Below, one piece after another: positions 43,374 through 52,811 of a stretch of DNA of 64,000 bases (position 1 is the first letter of the stretch; the number at the start of each line of letters is the position of its first letter). The notes beneath the pieces are model-generated. The model saw only the letters and a list, made by a program, of their open reading frames with translations, did not search any database and was not told the DNA's origin. Position numbers and translations under genes: made by a program. Location: the NCBI RefSeq assembly GCF_015207005.2, contig NZ_JADEXS020000001.1, positions 4,402,001-4,466,000 of the forward strand, given 5' to 3'. Source of the DNA: Desmonostoc muscorum LEGE 12446 (GTDB lineage: Bacteria > Cyanobacteriota > Cyanobacteriia > Cyanobacteriales > Nostocaceae).

Positions 43374-45332
43374 ATGGGAAAAGTTATTGGGATCGACTTA
43401 GGCACTACTAACAGTTGCGTCGCAGTTTTGGAGGGCGGTCAACCACTTGTGATCTCCAATTCTGAAGGTGGACGAACTACTCCAAGTATTGTGGGATTTG
43501 GCAAGAGTGGCGATCGCTTGGTCGGTCAACTGGCAAAGCGCCAAGCCGTAACCAATGCCGAAAACACAATTTACAGTATTAAACGATTCATCGGTAGGCG
43601 TTGGGAAGATACTGAAGTGGAACGCAATCGCGTGCCCTACAACTGCGTCAAAGGTCGAGATGATACCGTTGATGTTCAAATTCGCTCAAAAAATTTCACG
43701 CCACAAGAAATATCTGCCATGATCCTGCAAAAGCTGAAGCAGGATGCGGAAAATTTCTTGGGTGAAACTGTCACTCAGGCAGTGATCACCGTACCAGCAT
43801 ATTTCACAGATGCCCAAAGACAAGCCACTAAAGATGCTGGCACTATTGCCGGACTCGAAGTCCTGCGAATTATCAATGAACCAACGGCTGCGGCTTTAGC
43901 TTTCGGATTAGATAAACAAGAGCAAGAACAGTTAATTTTAGTCTTCGACTTGGGAGGAGGTACCTTCGACGTGTCGATTCTGCAACTTGGGGATGGTGTT
44001 TTTGAAGTTAAGGCTACTTGTGGTAACAACCACTTGGGTGGAGACGACTTTGATAATGCGATCGTGCGTTGGATGATGGAACGCTTCCAGCAACAGGAAA
44101 AAATCGACCTTTCCCAAGATAAAATGGCACTCCAACGCCTGCGGGAAGCAGCGGAAAAGGCAAAAATTGAACTATCGAGTATGGTGAATACCTCCATCAA
44201 CTTGCCGTTTATCACCGCCGATGACAGCGGCCCCAAACATCTGGAGATGGAACTCAGCCGCTCTAAATTTGAAGAACTTTCAGGGCAATTAATCGAAGCT
44301 ACCATCGAACCGATGATCCAAGCCCTCAAAGACGCAGCTCTCAAACCGCAAAACATAGATCGGATTATTTTGGTAGGTGGTTCTACCCGGATTCCCGCAG
44401 TCCAAAACGCGCTGATCAAGTTTTTCAATGGCAAAGCTCCCGATCGCTCTATCAATCCTGATGAAGCTGTAGCACTAGGAGCTGCTATCCAAGCAGGGGT
44501 TTTGGGTGGCGAAGTCGATAATCTCTTACTATTGGATGTCACCCCCTTGTCTTTAGGGATTGAAACCTTGGGTGAAGTGTTCACCAAAATCATTGAACGC
44601 AACACCACAATTCCCACTAGTAAGTCACAAATATTTTCCACAGCAGTTGATGGGCAAACCTCGGTGGAAATTCACGTCCTCCAAGGTGAACGCGCAATGG
44701 CACGAGATAACAAGAGTCTCGGCAAGTTTCTCTTAGCAGGAATTCCCCCATCCCCCCGTGGTGTACCGCAAATTGAAGTATCTTTTGAAATTGATGTTAA
44801 CGGCATCCTTAAGGTTGCTGCCCAAGACAAAGGTACAGGCAGAGAACAAAGTATCAGGATTACCAATACAGGTGGTTTAAGTACCAACGAAGTCGAACGG
44901 ATGCGCCAAGAGGCTGAATTGTTCGCCGAAGAAGACAGAAGACGTAAAGAACTCGTTGAACTCAGAAACCAAGCAGATAATCTGTTGTTCAGTTACGAAT
45001 CCACCATCAAGGATAATGGCAACTTTATCGGCGATCAGATGAAAACCTTGGCTAGTGAAAAAGTTTCACAACTCCAAGCAGCAATGACTGACTCCAGCAT
45101 CTCCACAACAGAATTTAGGCAGCGCTTAGACGACTTCCAACAAACCCTATTTGCCATTGGTGCCGATGTCTACAACCGAGCAAACAGCCAAACCGATGAA
45201 ATTGAGGAAGTTTCGGTTGGCGCTTTTACCCCAGAACTAGACTCAGCTATGAATGGCACACTCATACCCCAATTCAACTTTGATTTTGACGAAGAAAGTA
45301 CTGCACAAGCTGATTATGAGGCGATAGATTAG
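43374..45332 (+). CDS. dnaK: DnaK, Hsp70 chaperone
   Basis: 652 residues. The nucleotide-binding domain starts [20 protein letters not shown] and has the second phosphate motif [17 protein letters not shown], the adenosine motif [14 protein letters not shown] and the linker [18 protein letters not shown]. The substrate-binding and lid domains follow, ending with a short acidic tail ([17 protein letters not shown]) rather than a typical EEVD. It is the ATP-driven foldase partnered by DnaJ and GrpE encoded on either side. Cyanobacteria carry several dnaK paralogues; the link to grpE and dnaJ makes this a stress-responsive copy of the dnaK2 kind. Confidence 0.95.
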   Translation: MGKVIGIDLGTTNSCVAVLEGGQPLVISNSEGGRTTPSIVGFGKSGDRLVGQLAKRQAVTNAENTIYSIKRFIGRRWEDTEVERNRVPYNCVKGRDDTVDVQIRSKNFTPQEISAMILQKLKQDAENFLGETVTQAVITVPAYFTDAQRQATKDAGTIAGLEVLRIINEPTAAALAFGLDKQEQEQLILVFDLGGGTFDVSILQLGDGVFEVKATCGNNHLGGDDFDNAIVRWMMERFQQQEKIDLSQDKMALQRLREAAEKAKIELSSMVNTSINLPFITADDSGPKHLEMELSRSKFEELSGQLIEATIEPMIQALKDAALKPQNIDRIILVGGSTRIPAVQNALIKFFNGKAPDRSINPDEAVALGAAIQAGVLGGEVDNLLLLDVTPLSLGIETLGEVFTKIIERNTTIPTSKSQIFSTAVDGQTSVEIHVLQGERAMARDNKSLGKFLLAGIPPSPRGVPQIEVSFEIDVNGILKVAAQDKGTGREQSIRITNTGGLSTNEVERMRQEAELFAEEDRRRKELVELRNQADNLLFSYESTIKDNGNFIGDQMKTLASEKVSQLQAAMTDSSISTTEFRQRLDDFQQTLFAIGADVYNRANSQTDEIEEVSVGAFTPELDSAMNGTLIPQFNFDFDEESTAQADYEAID

Positions 45333-45475
45333 GGATTGGGGATTGGGGACTGGGGACTGGGGACTGGGGACTGGGGATTGGGTACTGGGTACTGGGGATT
45401 GGGTGCGGAAGATTCGCTGGAATCCAATCCCTAATCCCCAGTCCCTAATCCCCAGTCCCTAATCCCCATTTTTGA
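45333..45475. repeat. STRR tract after dnaK
   Basis: GGGGATT/GGGGACT heptamers (45333-45405) face AATCCCT/AGTCCCT heptamers (45421-45470), so the two halves form a large imperfect inverted repeat just past the dnaK stop. Confidence 0.85.
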
Positions 45476-46009
45476 GATTTTTGTTAAAACACTTTAATAT
45501 ATCTAAATATATTGATGCTAAATTTAGCGAAGTTTCACAAGACCCCAGCGGTTTGCTAGATTGTAGAAGCAAATTACTGTGGGCTAAACGGTGTGCTAGT
45601 TGAGATGCGATCCAAAGCATATGGGTGGTTTTCCACACCTGATGGTGCGGCTAGCCCCTCTGGTTGATGGGCGGGGTTTTCCTCTCCTACGTAGCACAAT
45701 TGTAAAAGAGACAGCAAATTCAGCAGTGAGAAGTCCGAACAGAGGTTTCCTTTGTTTGTAACTACTTCTGCAACTTTTGTCGTCTCCCACGAGGAAAGCA
45801 CCTGTTGCTTAAAATTTGTCGGTGATTTTTGTAAAAGGTAAAGGGTAAAATCAGTTATTAACAAAAATTTATTTTATCTTCTGCCTGTCCTCCGGCAAGC
45901 CGCCCTCCCAAAGACGTTTTCTAGGTAAAACGCCTTTTTGTAGGGTAGGAAGTAACCGTAATGTTCTACTGCCTCCTGCTTTGTTCCTTCTAACTTTTAC
46001 CTTTGCTAT
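45476..46009. other. dnaK-dnaJ intergenic region
   Basis: No gene is supported. The 530 bases contain a GC-rich repeat-like part (45600-45710, with GGGTGGTTTTCCACACC as a hairpin at 45625-45641) and several small palindromes (CTGTCCTCCGGCAAGC near 45885). They also contain an AT-rich stretch (45840-45880) that may hold the dnaJ promoter. Apparent minus-strand frames here lack ribosome sites. Confidence 0.45.
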
Positions 46010-47143
46010 ATGGCCCGCGACTATTATGAAATCCTGGGTGTCTCTCGTGACGCCGACAAAGAAGAAATCAAACAAGCCTATCGCCGTTTAGCCCGGAAGT
46101 ATCACCCAGACGTGAACAAAGAACCGGGAGCGGAAGAGCGCTTTAAAGAAATTAACCGCGCTTATGAAGTACTCTCGGAACCAGAAATCCGGGCTCGTTA
46201 CGATCGCTTTGGTCCAGAGGGCGTATCAAGCGGAGCTGGTGCGGGCTTCCAAGATATTGGTGATATGGGTGGCTTCGCCGACATCTTTGAAAGTATTTTT
46301 AGCGGCTTTGCTGGGGGTATGGGTGGTCCAGCGCAACAACAAAGACGCCGCAGCGGCCCTGCGCGAGGTGATGACCTGCGGCTAGACCTAAAGTTAGATT
46401 TCCGGGAAGCAGTATTTGGCGGTGAAAAAGAAATCCGCATTTCGCATTTAGAAAATTGTGAAGTTTGTAATGGTTCTGGTGCTAAACCAGGAACACGTCC
46501 GCGTACTTGTTCAACTTGTAGCGGTTCGGGTCAAGTTCGTCGTGTTACGAGAACACCCTTCGGTAGTTTCACACAAGTCTCGACTTGTCCCACTTGTAAT
46601 GGCACAGGCATGGTAATTGAAGATAAGTGTGATGCGTGTGATGGGAAGGGCGCAAATCAAGTAACAAAAAAACTCAAAATTACCATTCCCGCTGGGGTAG
46701 ATAATGGTACACGCTTGCGGATTTCCAATGAAGGGGATGCCGGTCAACGCGGCGGTCCTCCTGGGGATTTGTACGTTTACTTGTTCGTCAATGAGGATGC
46801 GGAATTCCAACGGGATGGCATCAATATTCTCTCGGAAATCAAAATTAGCTACTTGCAAGCAATTTTAGGTTGTCGGTTAGAGGTCGATACGGTAGATGGA
46901 CCAGTGGAACTAATCATTCCTGCGGGAACCCAGCCGAATACGGTGATGAAATTGGAAAATCGCGGCGTACCCAGATTGGGAAATCCCGTTAGTCGCGGCG
47001 ATCATATGCTGACCGTATTAATTGATATTCCCAACAAGATAGCCCCAGAGGAGAGGGAACTGTTGGAGAAGCTGGCTAAAATTAAAGGAGATCGCACTGG
47101 TAAAGGCGGTCTTGAAGGATTCTTGGGAAATTTGTTTAAGTAA
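46010..47143 (+). CDS. dnaJ: DnaJ, Hsp40 co-chaperone
   Basis: 377 residues, a full type I DnaJ. The J-domain starts [20 protein letters not shown] and has the HPD motif in KYHPDVNK (about 33-35). A G/F-rich linker follows (about 75-115). Four CxxCxGxG zinc motifs are present ([32 protein letters not shown], about 145-225), then the C-terminal client-binding domains. It stimulates DnaK ATPase and delivers unfolded substrates. The stop codon shares its last base with the next gene's start, so dnaJ, the TusA-like gene and rsgA form one coupled operon. Confidence 0.97.
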   Translation: MARDYYEILGVSRDADKEEIKQAYRRLARKYHPDVNKEPGAEERFKEINRAYEVLSEPEIRARYDRFGPEGVSSGAGAGFQDIGDMGGFADIFESIFSGFAGGMGGPAQQQRRRSGPARGDDLRLDLKLDFREAVFGGEKEIRISHLENCEVCNGSGAKPGTRPRTCSTCSGSGQVRRVTRTPFGSFTQVSTCPTCNGTGMVIEDKCDACDGKGANQVTKKLKITIPAGVDNGTRLRISNEGDAGQRGGPPGDLYVYLFVNEDAEFQRDGINILSEIKISYLQAILGCRLEVDTVDGPVELIIPAGTQPNTVMKLENRGVPRLGNPVSRGDHMLTVLIDIPNKIAPEERELLEKLAKIKGDRTGKGGLEGFLGNLFK

Positions 47144-47400
47144 TGAAGTCCTCTTCTATTTCAACTCCCGATGCTCAGCTTGATTTACGCGGCACCCCTT
47201 GCCCAATAAATTTCGTGCGGACAAAACTACGTTTAGAGAAAATGCCACTGGGAGGTTTGCTAGAAGTCTGGCTAGACCCAGGAGAGCCAATTGAGCAGGT
47301 TCCCGATAGTTTGACAATGGCAGGTTATCAGGTGGAAAAAATTACAGACTGTAGTAGTTATTTTTCTCTGTTAGTGCGCCGTCCAGTTAACAACAAATGA
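47143..47400 (+). CDS. TusA/SirA-like sulphur-carrier family protein
   Basis: 85 residues with the family hallmark DLRGTPCPINFVRTKLRL, in which the Cys-Pro holds the reactive Cys (about residue 20), and the second half GYQVEKITDCSSYFSLLVRR. TusA proteins relay sulphur for tRNA thiolation or molybdopterin. This divergent form lies between dnaJ and rsgA with start/stop overlaps on both sides (TAATG and ATGA). A thiol-linked role in ribosome or tRNA maturation fits the neighbours but is unproven. Confidence 0.82.
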   Translation: MKSSSISTPDAQLDLRGTPCPINFVRTKLRLEKMPLGGLLEVWLDPGEPIEQVPDSLTMAGYQVEKITDCSSYFSLLVRRPVNNK

Positions 47401-48521
47401 TAGCGGAAAGTTTTACCGCAACTGGACAGTTATTGGGTACTGTGGTGGCCGTGCAGGCTAATTTTTATCGGGTACAGCTGGATCAAGAGGATGGGGAGAT
47501 GAGGGGGATGAGGGAGATGGGGGAGCAAAATCTCCCTCATCCTCCTCATCCTCCTCATCCCCTTCTCCTGCTCTGTACTCGCAGAACACGGCTGAAAAAA
47601 ATCGGACAACAGGTGATGGTGGGCGATCGCGTTGTTGTAGAGGAGCCAGATTGGGCTGGAGGACGGGGAGCGATCGCTGAGGTTTTACCCCGCCAAAGTG
47701 AATTAGATCGTCCTGCGATCGCCAATGTCAACCAAATCCTCTTGGTGTTTGCTGTTGCCGATCCACCTTTGGAACCTTATCAATTGAGTCGGTTTCTGAT
47801 TAAGGCTGAGTCTACTGGCTTGGATGTGCTTTTATGCTTGAATAAAAGTGATTTAATTTCACCACAGGAACAGCAACAAATTAGCGATCGCCTACTCGGT
47901 TGGGGTTATCGACCGTTATTTATCAGCGTCAAAAATAGTATAAATATTGACCAAGCTGCGACCCATCTAAGTAATAAAATTACTGTCATTGCTGGAGCTT
48001 CCGGCGTGGGCAAATCTAGCCTGATTAATGGGCTAATTCCCAATGCTAACCTGCGAGTGGCGGAGGTTTCTGGTAAATTGGCTCGTGGTCGTCATACCAC
48101 CCGCCATGTAGAATTATTTGAATTGCCTAGCGGTGGAATGCTTGCAGATACTCCAGGTTTTAATCAGCCTGACATGGATTGTAACCCAGAAGAATTAATA
48201 GATTATTTCCCAGAAGCAAGAAAGCGGTTAGCAGTTGCTAGCTGTCGATTTAATGATTGTCTGCACCGAGATGAACCTGAGTGTGCAGTGCGCGGAAAAT
48301 GGGAACGATACGAACATTATTTGGAATTTTTGGATGCAGCGATCGCTCGTCAAACACAACTCCACCAACAAGCCGATCCGGAATCCACTCTCAAGTTAAA
48401 AAGTAAAGGCAAAGGGCAGAGTCAATACGAACCCAAGTTAGAAAGTAAAAAATATCGTCGTGTTTCCCGAAAGACTCAGTTACAGGACTTGCAACAGCTG
48501 TATCAAGAAAGCGAAGAATAG
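47397..48521 (+). CDS. rsgA: RsgA, ribosome small-subunit GTPase
   Basis: 374 residues, circularly permuted GTPase that acts in late 30S assembly. Motif order is G4 LLCLNKSDL, G1 GASGVGKSSLINGL, G2/switch RGRHTTRHVEL, G3 LADTPGFNQP, then the zinc module CRFNDCLHRDEPEC. The N-terminal OB-fold (ATGQLLGTVVAVQANFYRVQ) is split by about 26 low-complexity residues (DGEMRGMREMGE, NLPHPPHPPHP) encoded by an STRR before TRRTRLKKIGQQVMVGDRV. The frame is intact, so the loop is apparently tolerated. Start overlaps the TusA-like gene by ATGA. Confidence 0.95.
   Translation: MIAESFTATGQLLGTVVAVQANFYRVQLDQEDGEMRGMREMGEQNLPHPPHPPHPLLLLCTRRTRLKKIGQQVMVGDRVVVEEPDWAGGRGAIAEVLPRQSELDRPAIANVNQILLVFAVADPPLEPYQLSRFLIKAESTGLDVLLCLNKSDLISPQEQQQISDRLLGWGYRPLFISVKNSINIDQAATHLSNKITVIAGASGVGKSSLINGLIPNANLRVAEVSGKLARGRHTTRHVELFELPSGGMLADTPGFNQPDMDCNPEELIDYFPEARKRLAVASCRFNDCLHRDEPECAVRGKWERYEHYLEFLDAAIARQTQLHQQADPESTLKLKSKGKGQSQYEPKLESKKYRRVSRKTQLQDLQQLYQESEE
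47490..47572. repeat. STRR tract translated inside rsgA
   Basis: GATGGGGGA/GATGAGGGG units and inverse CCTCATCCT units fold back on each other in a gene whose family has only a short OB-fold loop at this place. Confidence 0.82.
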
Positions 48522-48574
48522 GAGAACAAGCCGTCACGATAGCATAGATAGAAATAGAAAGATTCTGTTGTTGT

Positions 48575-49306
48575 ATGTCTCAGCCCCTTGCCACCACCCC
48601 TAGTGTAAAAGATGTCACTGAGAGTATAATTTTCCCACCAGGTGATATTTACAGTGACGAACCCCCCTTGGAATCCGATTTACACCGCGAACAAATCGAT
48701 TTACTGATTCGCTTGATTAAGTGGTGGTGGCGCGATCGTCAGGATTTTTATGCTACCGGCAACCTGACTATCTATTTCAGTCCTAATCAGAAAAAGTCAG
48801 AAGAATTTCGAGGCCCTGATTTCTTTCTGGTTTTAGATACAGAAAAAAAAGACCGCAAAAGCTGGGTTGTGTGGCAAGAAGACGGCAAATATCCCAATGT
48901 GATTATTGAGATGTTATCTGATTCCACTGCCTCGGTTGATAAAGGTTTGAAAAAGCAAATTTACCAGAATACATTTCGTACTCCGGATTACTTTTGGTTT
49001 GACCCAAATAACCTAGAATTTCAGGGATTTCACTTACTTGATGGACAATATCAAGATCTTGTACCTACTGAGTCAGGTTGGTTGTGGAGTCAACAATTAG
49101 GGCTGTATTTAGCAGTATATTTGGGCAAATTACGCTTTTTTACACCAGATGGACAGCTGGTGATGTTACCAGAGGAAGAAGCAAATCAACAGTTACAGCA
49201 AGCAAATCAACAGTTAGAGCAAATAAACCAACAACTAGAAGAAGAACGTCAACGGGCTGCAATGTTGGCAGAACGCTTGCGAGCCGCAGGTATTGACCCT
49301 GAGTAA
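48575..49306 (+). CDS. Uma2-family protein with coiled-coil tail
   Basis: 243 residues. The Uma2/DUF820 core (about 20-190) includes GDIYSDEPPLESDLHREQID, FRGPDFFLVLDTEKKDRKSW (catalytic Asp) and PNVIIEMLSDSTASVDKG (Glu). A Gln/Glu-rich heptad tail (QQLQQANQQLEQINQQLEEE) then ends AERLRAAGIDPE, the standard ending of cyanobacterial Uma2 proteins. The tail suggests oligomerisation. It follows rsgA by 53 bases and precedes a second Uma2 gene. Role unknown. Confidence 0.85.
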   Translation: MSQPLATTPSVKDVTESIIFPPGDIYSDEPPLESDLHREQIDLLIRLIKWWWRDRQDFYATGNLTIYFSPNQKKSEEFRGPDFFLVLDTEKKDRKSWVVWQEDGKYPNVIIEMLSDSTASVDKGLKKQIYQNTFRTPDYFWFDPNNLEFQGFHLLDGQYQDLVPTESGWLWSQQLGLYLAVYLGKLRFFTPDGQLVMLPEEEANQQLQQANQQLEQINQQLEEERQRAAMLAERLRAAGIDPE

Positions 49307-49358
49307 ATATTCTCAAAATAGAATTTCATTTCTCAAGTAGACATGGAAAGATAGTCCT

Positions 49359-49928
49359 ATGAACCAAACAATATCCGATGGAGTCCGTTGGACAACCTCA
49401 GACTTAGAATTACTCGCAACTGACGAATGGAAGCGCTATGAAATTGTTGACGGAGAACTATTTGTGACGAGAGCGCCTCACTGGAGACATCAGCGAACTG
49501 GTGGTAATGTTTATTTTGAATTAGAAATTTGGTCTCGCTTGAGTAAACTAGGTGAACCTATTGCAACTCCTGGGATAATTTTTACAAATGCTGATAATGT
49601 CATACCCGATGTGGTTTGGATCGGTAATGAGCGTTTAGCACAATTACTAGATGACGAAGGACATTTGAGAGGAGCGCCAGAACTGATTGTGGAAGTGCTT
49701 TCTCCTGGGACAATCAACGAACGTCGAGACCGAGAAGCCAAGCTGAAACTATACTCATCCACAGGAGTCCAAGAATATTGGATTGCAAATTGGCAATTAC
49801 AACAGCTAGAAGTTTATCGCAGAGAAAGCGCCCAATTAAAACTGATAGAAACCTTGCTGGCTGATGACGAAATCACATCGCCACTTTTGCCAGGTTTTAG
49901 GGTTAGAGTTCAGCGCTTTTTTGTATAA
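49359..49928 (+). CDS. Uma2-family endonuclease-like protein
   Basis: 189 residues, Uma2/DUF820. Blocks are RWTTSDLELLATDEWKRYE, IVDGELFVTRAPHWRHQR, VIPDVVWIGNERL (Asp), APELIVEVLSPGTINERRD (Glu) and REAKLKLYSSTGVQEYWI with the conserved catalytic Lys region. It is only loosely similar to the preceding Uma2 gene, so this is not a recent tandem duplication. It stands on the same strand 53 bases downstream. Confidence 0.85.
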   Translation: MNQTISDGVRWTTSDLELLATDEWKRYEIVDGELFVTRAPHWRHQRTGGNVYFELEIWSRLSKLGEPIATPGIIFTNADNVIPDVVWIGNERLAQLLDDEGHLRGAPELIVEVLSPGTINERRDREAKLKLYSSTGVQEYWIANWQLQQLEVYRRESAQLKLIETLLADDEITSPLLPGFRVRVQRFFV

Positions 49929-50277
49929 TTCTGGCGTAGGCGTAGCCCAACCTAGACATCGCTCTTCAAACTTAACTTCAGCAACAAGCTGATCCAGAAT
50001 CCACCTTGATGTGAATGCGTAAGTCCTATATTTCTTTGAAGGGTAAGCACAACTAGCGATATCGACCGTAATCTAAAATTTAGTAGTACTTTGGTGACGC
50101 CTGGGATTTTGCCGAAATGTCCAGATAGCGAGACTGAAAAAAACTTGGCGATCTACTGACCCCATAGATTGAGAAAAAATCATTAAGTATTCTTAGATCC
50201 CCATAAAGTCTTAAAATATTGTTAATTTCAGCCCAACCTCTCGACCTTCAACTTACAAGTATCACCCCAAAATCACT
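49929..50277. other. Intergenic region with repeat ends and an rsgA-like remnant
   Basis: It contains a GC-rich small repeat (GGCGTAGGCGTAGCCCAACC, 49933-49952), an rsgA-related stretch (49957-50007), and the repeat end AATGCGTAAGTCCTA (50019-50033). The rest is AT-rich leader of the GH57 gene. No intact gene. Confidence 0.55.
49957..50007 (+). pseudogene. Remnant resembling the 3' part of rsgA
   Basis: About 51 bases (for example GCAACAAGCTGATCCAGAAT) align with rsgA 48341-48391 (CCAACAAGCCGATCCGGAAT) at roughly 80% identity by eye, in the same orientation. It probably marks an old tandem duplication that left the two Uma2 genes between the copies. Confidence 0.5.
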
Positions 50278-51867
50278 ATGGCTATTGGCTATGTCGCGCT
50301 TGTCCTTCATGCACATCTACCCTTCGTTCGTCACCCGGAAAGTGACTATGTGCTGGAGGAAGAATGGCTCTATGAAGCCATCACAGAAACCTACATCCCT
50401 TTATTAAAAGTATTTGAAGGCTTAAAGCGAGACGGTATCGACTTTAAAATCACGATGAGTATGACACCACCTCTAGTGTCGATGCTTCGTGACCCCCTGC
50501 TGCAAGAGCGCTATGACGCCCACTTAGGGCAACTAGAAGAACTTATAGAACTGGAGGCTGAGCGTAACGTCCACAACGGACATATTCGTTATTTAGCAGA
50601 ACATTATGCTGCTGAATTTAACGAAGCACGTCAAATATGGGAACGCTACAACGGTGACTTGGTGACGGCTTTTAAGCAGTTCCAAGATAGTAATAACCTG
50701 GAAATTATCACTTGCGGTGCTACCCACGGCTACTTGCCGTTGATGAAAATGTATCCACAAGCAGTGTGGGCGCAAATTCAGGTAGCTTGTGAACACTACG
50801 AGGAAACTTTTGGACAAGCACCGAGAGGTATTTGGTTACCTGAATGTGCTTACTATGAAGGTGTAGACCGGATGCTAGCAGATGCTGGATTACGCTACTT
50901 CCTTACCGACGGACATGGCATTCTTTACGCCCGCCCACGTCCCCGTTTTGGCACCTATGCACCTATTTTCACTGAAACTGGTGTTGCTGCCTTTGGCCGA
51001 GATCATGAATCATCTCAACAGGTATGGTCTTCTGAAGTTGGCTATCCTGGAGCGGCGGAATATCGAGAATTTTATAAAGATTTGGGCTGGGAAGCAGAAT
51101 ATGAGTACATCAAGCCCTACATTATGCCCAATGGTCAGCGAAAAAACACGGGCATTAAATATCACAAAATTACTGGACGTGGTTTAGGGTTGTCAGATAA
51201 AGCACTCTACGATCCTTATTGGGCTAAGGAAAAGGCCGCAGAACACGCTGCTAACTTTATGTATAATCGAGAGCGGCAATCTGAACATCTTTATGGTATA
51301 ATGCAGCGCCCGCCGATTATCGTTTCACCCTATGACGCGGAATTATTTGGACATTGGTGGTATGAGGGTCCTTGGTTCATTGATTTCCTGTTCCGCAAGT
51401 CATGGTATGACCAAGGAACCTATGCAATGACGCACTTGGGAGATTATCTGCGATCGCATCCAGTGCAGCAAGTCTGTCGTCCTTCCCAATCAAGTTGGGG
51501 TTTCAAAGGTTTCCACGAGTATTGGTTGAACGAAACAAACGCCTGGATTTACCCACACTTGCACAAAGCTGCTGAGCGAATGATTGAAATATCCCAGTTG
51601 GAACCGGAGGATGAACTGGGCTGGCGAGCATTAAATCAAGCAGCACGGGAGTTATTGTTGGCACAATCTTCTGACTGGGCTTTTATTATGCGGACGGGAA
51701 CGATGGTACCCTATGCAGTGAGACGGACGCGATCGCACCTGATGCGCTTCAATAAGCTCTACGAAGACGTGAAAATTGGCAAAATTGATAGCGGTTGGCT
51801 CGAAAAAGTCGAGGTGATGGATAATATTTTCCCCAACATCAACTATCGCGTCTACCGTCCGTTGTAG
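50278..51867 (+). CDS. GH57 1,4-alpha-glucan branching enzyme
   Basis: 529 residues of glycoside hydrolase family 57. The barrel starts GYVALVLHAHLPFVRHPE. The nucleophile Glu is in RGIWLPECAYYEG (about 187) and the acid/base Asp is in VSPYDAELFGHWWYEG (about 347). The C-terminal helical domain (WRALNQAARELLLAQSSDWAF, VRRTRSHLMRFNKLYEDV) is typical of the branching-enzyme subgroup. It makes alpha-1,6 branches in glycogen in the cytosol, probably beside a GH13 GlgB elsewhere. ATG start; monocistronic. Confidence 0.92.
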   Translation: MAIGYVALVLHAHLPFVRHPESDYVLEEEWLYEAITETYIPLLKVFEGLKRDGIDFKITMSMTPPLVSMLRDPLLQERYDAHLGQLEELIELEAERNVHNGHIRYLAEHYAAEFNEARQIWERYNGDLVTAFKQFQDSNNLEIITCGATHGYLPLMKMYPQAVWAQIQVACEHYEETFGQAPRGIWLPECAYYEGVDRMLADAGLRYFLTDGHGILYARPRPRFGTYAPIFTETGVAAFGRDHESSQQVWSSEVGYPGAAEYREFYKDLGWEAEYEYIKPYIMPNGQRKNTGIKYHKITGRGLGLSDKALYDPYWAKEKAAEHAANFMYNRERQSEHLYGIMQRPPIIVSPYDAELFGHWWYEGPWFIDFLFRKSWYDQGTYAMTHLGDYLRSHPVQQVCRPSQSSWGFKGFHEYWLNETNAWIYPHLHKAAERMIEISQLEPEDELGWRALNQAARELLLAQSSDWAFIMRTGTMVPYAVRRTRSHLMRFNKLYEDVKIGKIDSGWLEKVEVMDNIFPNINYRVYRPL

Positions 51868-51872
51868 TAATA

Positions 51873-51890
51873 GGGTGGGCAATGCCCGCC
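51873..51890 (+). terminator. Hairpin after the GH57 gene
   Basis: GGTGGGC-AAT-GCCCGCC sits five bases past the stop, followed by TTATATTAG. It is a compact stem with a weak U-run, so termination is likely but not certain. Confidence 0.55.
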
Positions 51891-51908
51891 TTATATTAGT
51901 AGTGAGGA

Positions 51909-52106
51909 GTGTTTATTTTACCAACAATAGAGCAAGCCTTAGCCTGTGTACGGGTTTGTCAAATGTTATCAAATCCGTATAAAGATATCCGCTTATTTCG
52001 ATTTGACGACAGAACAGGACAGGTTTACATCTTAGCTGGAGACGAACTCCAAATCATTGTATTGAGTAATGGTATCTGGGATTTTGTCAATGAACCCGAA
52101 TTATGA
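51909..52106 (+). CDS. DUF6888 small protein
   Basis: 65 residues. The start is GTG preceded by a GAGG Shine-Dalgarno. The family pattern is IEQALACVRVCQMLSNPYKD, then IRLFRFDDRTGQVYILAGDE and IWDFVNE. It is a small soluble protein of unknown function. Its 3' end overlaps the downstream DUF6887 gene by 17 bases in a different frame, so the two are coupled. Two small coupled genes of this kind look toxin-antitoxin-like in arrangement, though no activity is known. Confidence 0.75.
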   Translation: MFILPTIEQALACVRVCQMLSNPYKDIRLFRFDDRTGQVYILAGDELQIIVLSNGIWDFVNEPEL

Positions 52107-52287
52107 GCAAATGAGTTTTCAACAATTGAGAGCTTATGTAGTGGAAAACCGCGAAGACATTGAAGCTCTACGTTTTTTGATGAGCAAACGTGATCCAAAC
52201 TCTAAAGGCTATCCTATGCCTTTAACAGAAGCCGATATGCAAGCCCAGATGGAAATCATCAGGCGCAAGATTAACGGAGAACTTTGA
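52090..52287 (+). CDS. DUF6887 small protein
   Basis: 65 residues from ATG (MNPNYEQMSFQQLRAYVVEN), which is the family's usual start; a longer frame exists upstream but begins inside the DUF6888 gene. It is helical and highly charged (REDIEALRFLMSKRD), with a C-terminal helix (ADMQAQMEIIRRKI). It is the downstream partner of the DUF6888 gene. Unknown function. Confidence 0.75.
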   Translation: MNPNYEQMSFQQLRAYVVENREDIEALRFLMSKRDPNSKGYPMPLTEADMQAQMEIIRRKINGEL

Positions 52288-52316
52288 AATTCTTATCCAA
52301 GTTAAGTAAGCAAGAG

Positions 52317-52343
52317 TAGGGTGGGTAAATAACACCCACCCTA
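52317..52343 (+). terminator. Terminator after the DUF6888/DUF6887 pair
   Basis: TAGGGTGGGT and ACCCACCCTA pair perfectly over 10 bases with a seven-base loop and are followed by ATATTTTATCG. It lies 30 bases past the DUF6887 stop and converges with the Psb35-like gene. Confidence 0.7.
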
Positions 52344-52379
52344 ATATTTTATCGACATTCTACTAAGCTGCCTTTATTG

Positions 52380-52607
52380 CTATTGGGGCAGGTTGCGGCT
52401 GGCGTAAGCATCTATCGCATATGCAGGAGTGCGATTTGTGTAGTCTATATCCAGGCCAGTGAAAGATTTAGCCAACTTTTCAAAAGACTCAGAACGCCAG
52501 TTACGCTCGTGGATAGGCTTGCTCTGTTCTCCCAGGAAATAAGCCAAAGAGCCTAAAACTGAAGCAGCTACCCAACCCACAACTACTAATGCAATTAAGA
52601 TAGTCAT
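52380..52607 (-). CDS. psb35: Psb35-like small photosystem II assembly protein
   Basis: 75 residues with one N-terminal membrane helix (ILIALVVVGWVAASVLGSLAYF, about 3-24) and a hydrophilic tail, EQSKPIHERNWRSESFEKLA then DIDYTNRTPAYAIDAY. This pattern matches the Ssl2148/Psb35 type that stabilises the CP47 module with Hlips in Synechocystis, from memory. The start is ATG. It stands alone. The assignment rests on the pattern and needs alignment to be sure. Confidence 0.6.
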   Translation of the reverse strand: MTILIALVVVGWVAASVLGSLAYFLGEQSKPIHERNWRSESFEKLAKSFTGLDIDYTNRTPAYAIDAYASRNLPQ

Positions 52608-52757
52608 CGCAAAACCTCTGTTTTAAGTTTTGTAACTTTATGTAAATAAATATAACGTCATTGATATAAAACTTGCAACATACCCCTATGGTGTGCTGAC
52701 CGATGAGCGAGGTAGGGTATTCCACACTGAACAGCGGTGAAGCATCAAAAGTTATGC

Positions 52758-52786
52758 AAAAAAAACCCTACTCACTTAAGAGTAGG
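52758..52786 (-). terminator. Terminator downstream of the minus-strand Uma2 gene
   Basis: On the minus strand, CCTACTC-TTAAGT-GAGTAGG is followed by GTTTTTTTTG (eight T). It sits about 25 bases past the Uma2 stop and before psb35, a textbook rho-independent form. Confidence 0.82.
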
Positions 52787-52811
52787 ACAGGAATAACGCC
52801 AAACTATTCTG

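Noticed and set aside
45574..45864. Minus-strand frame of 96 residues between dnaK and dnaJ
   Set aside because: It has no family signature or ribosome site and overlaps repeat-like DNA.
48575..49928. The two adjacent Uma2 genes as a recent tandem duplication
   Set aside because: Their sequences share only family motifs, so they diverged long ago.
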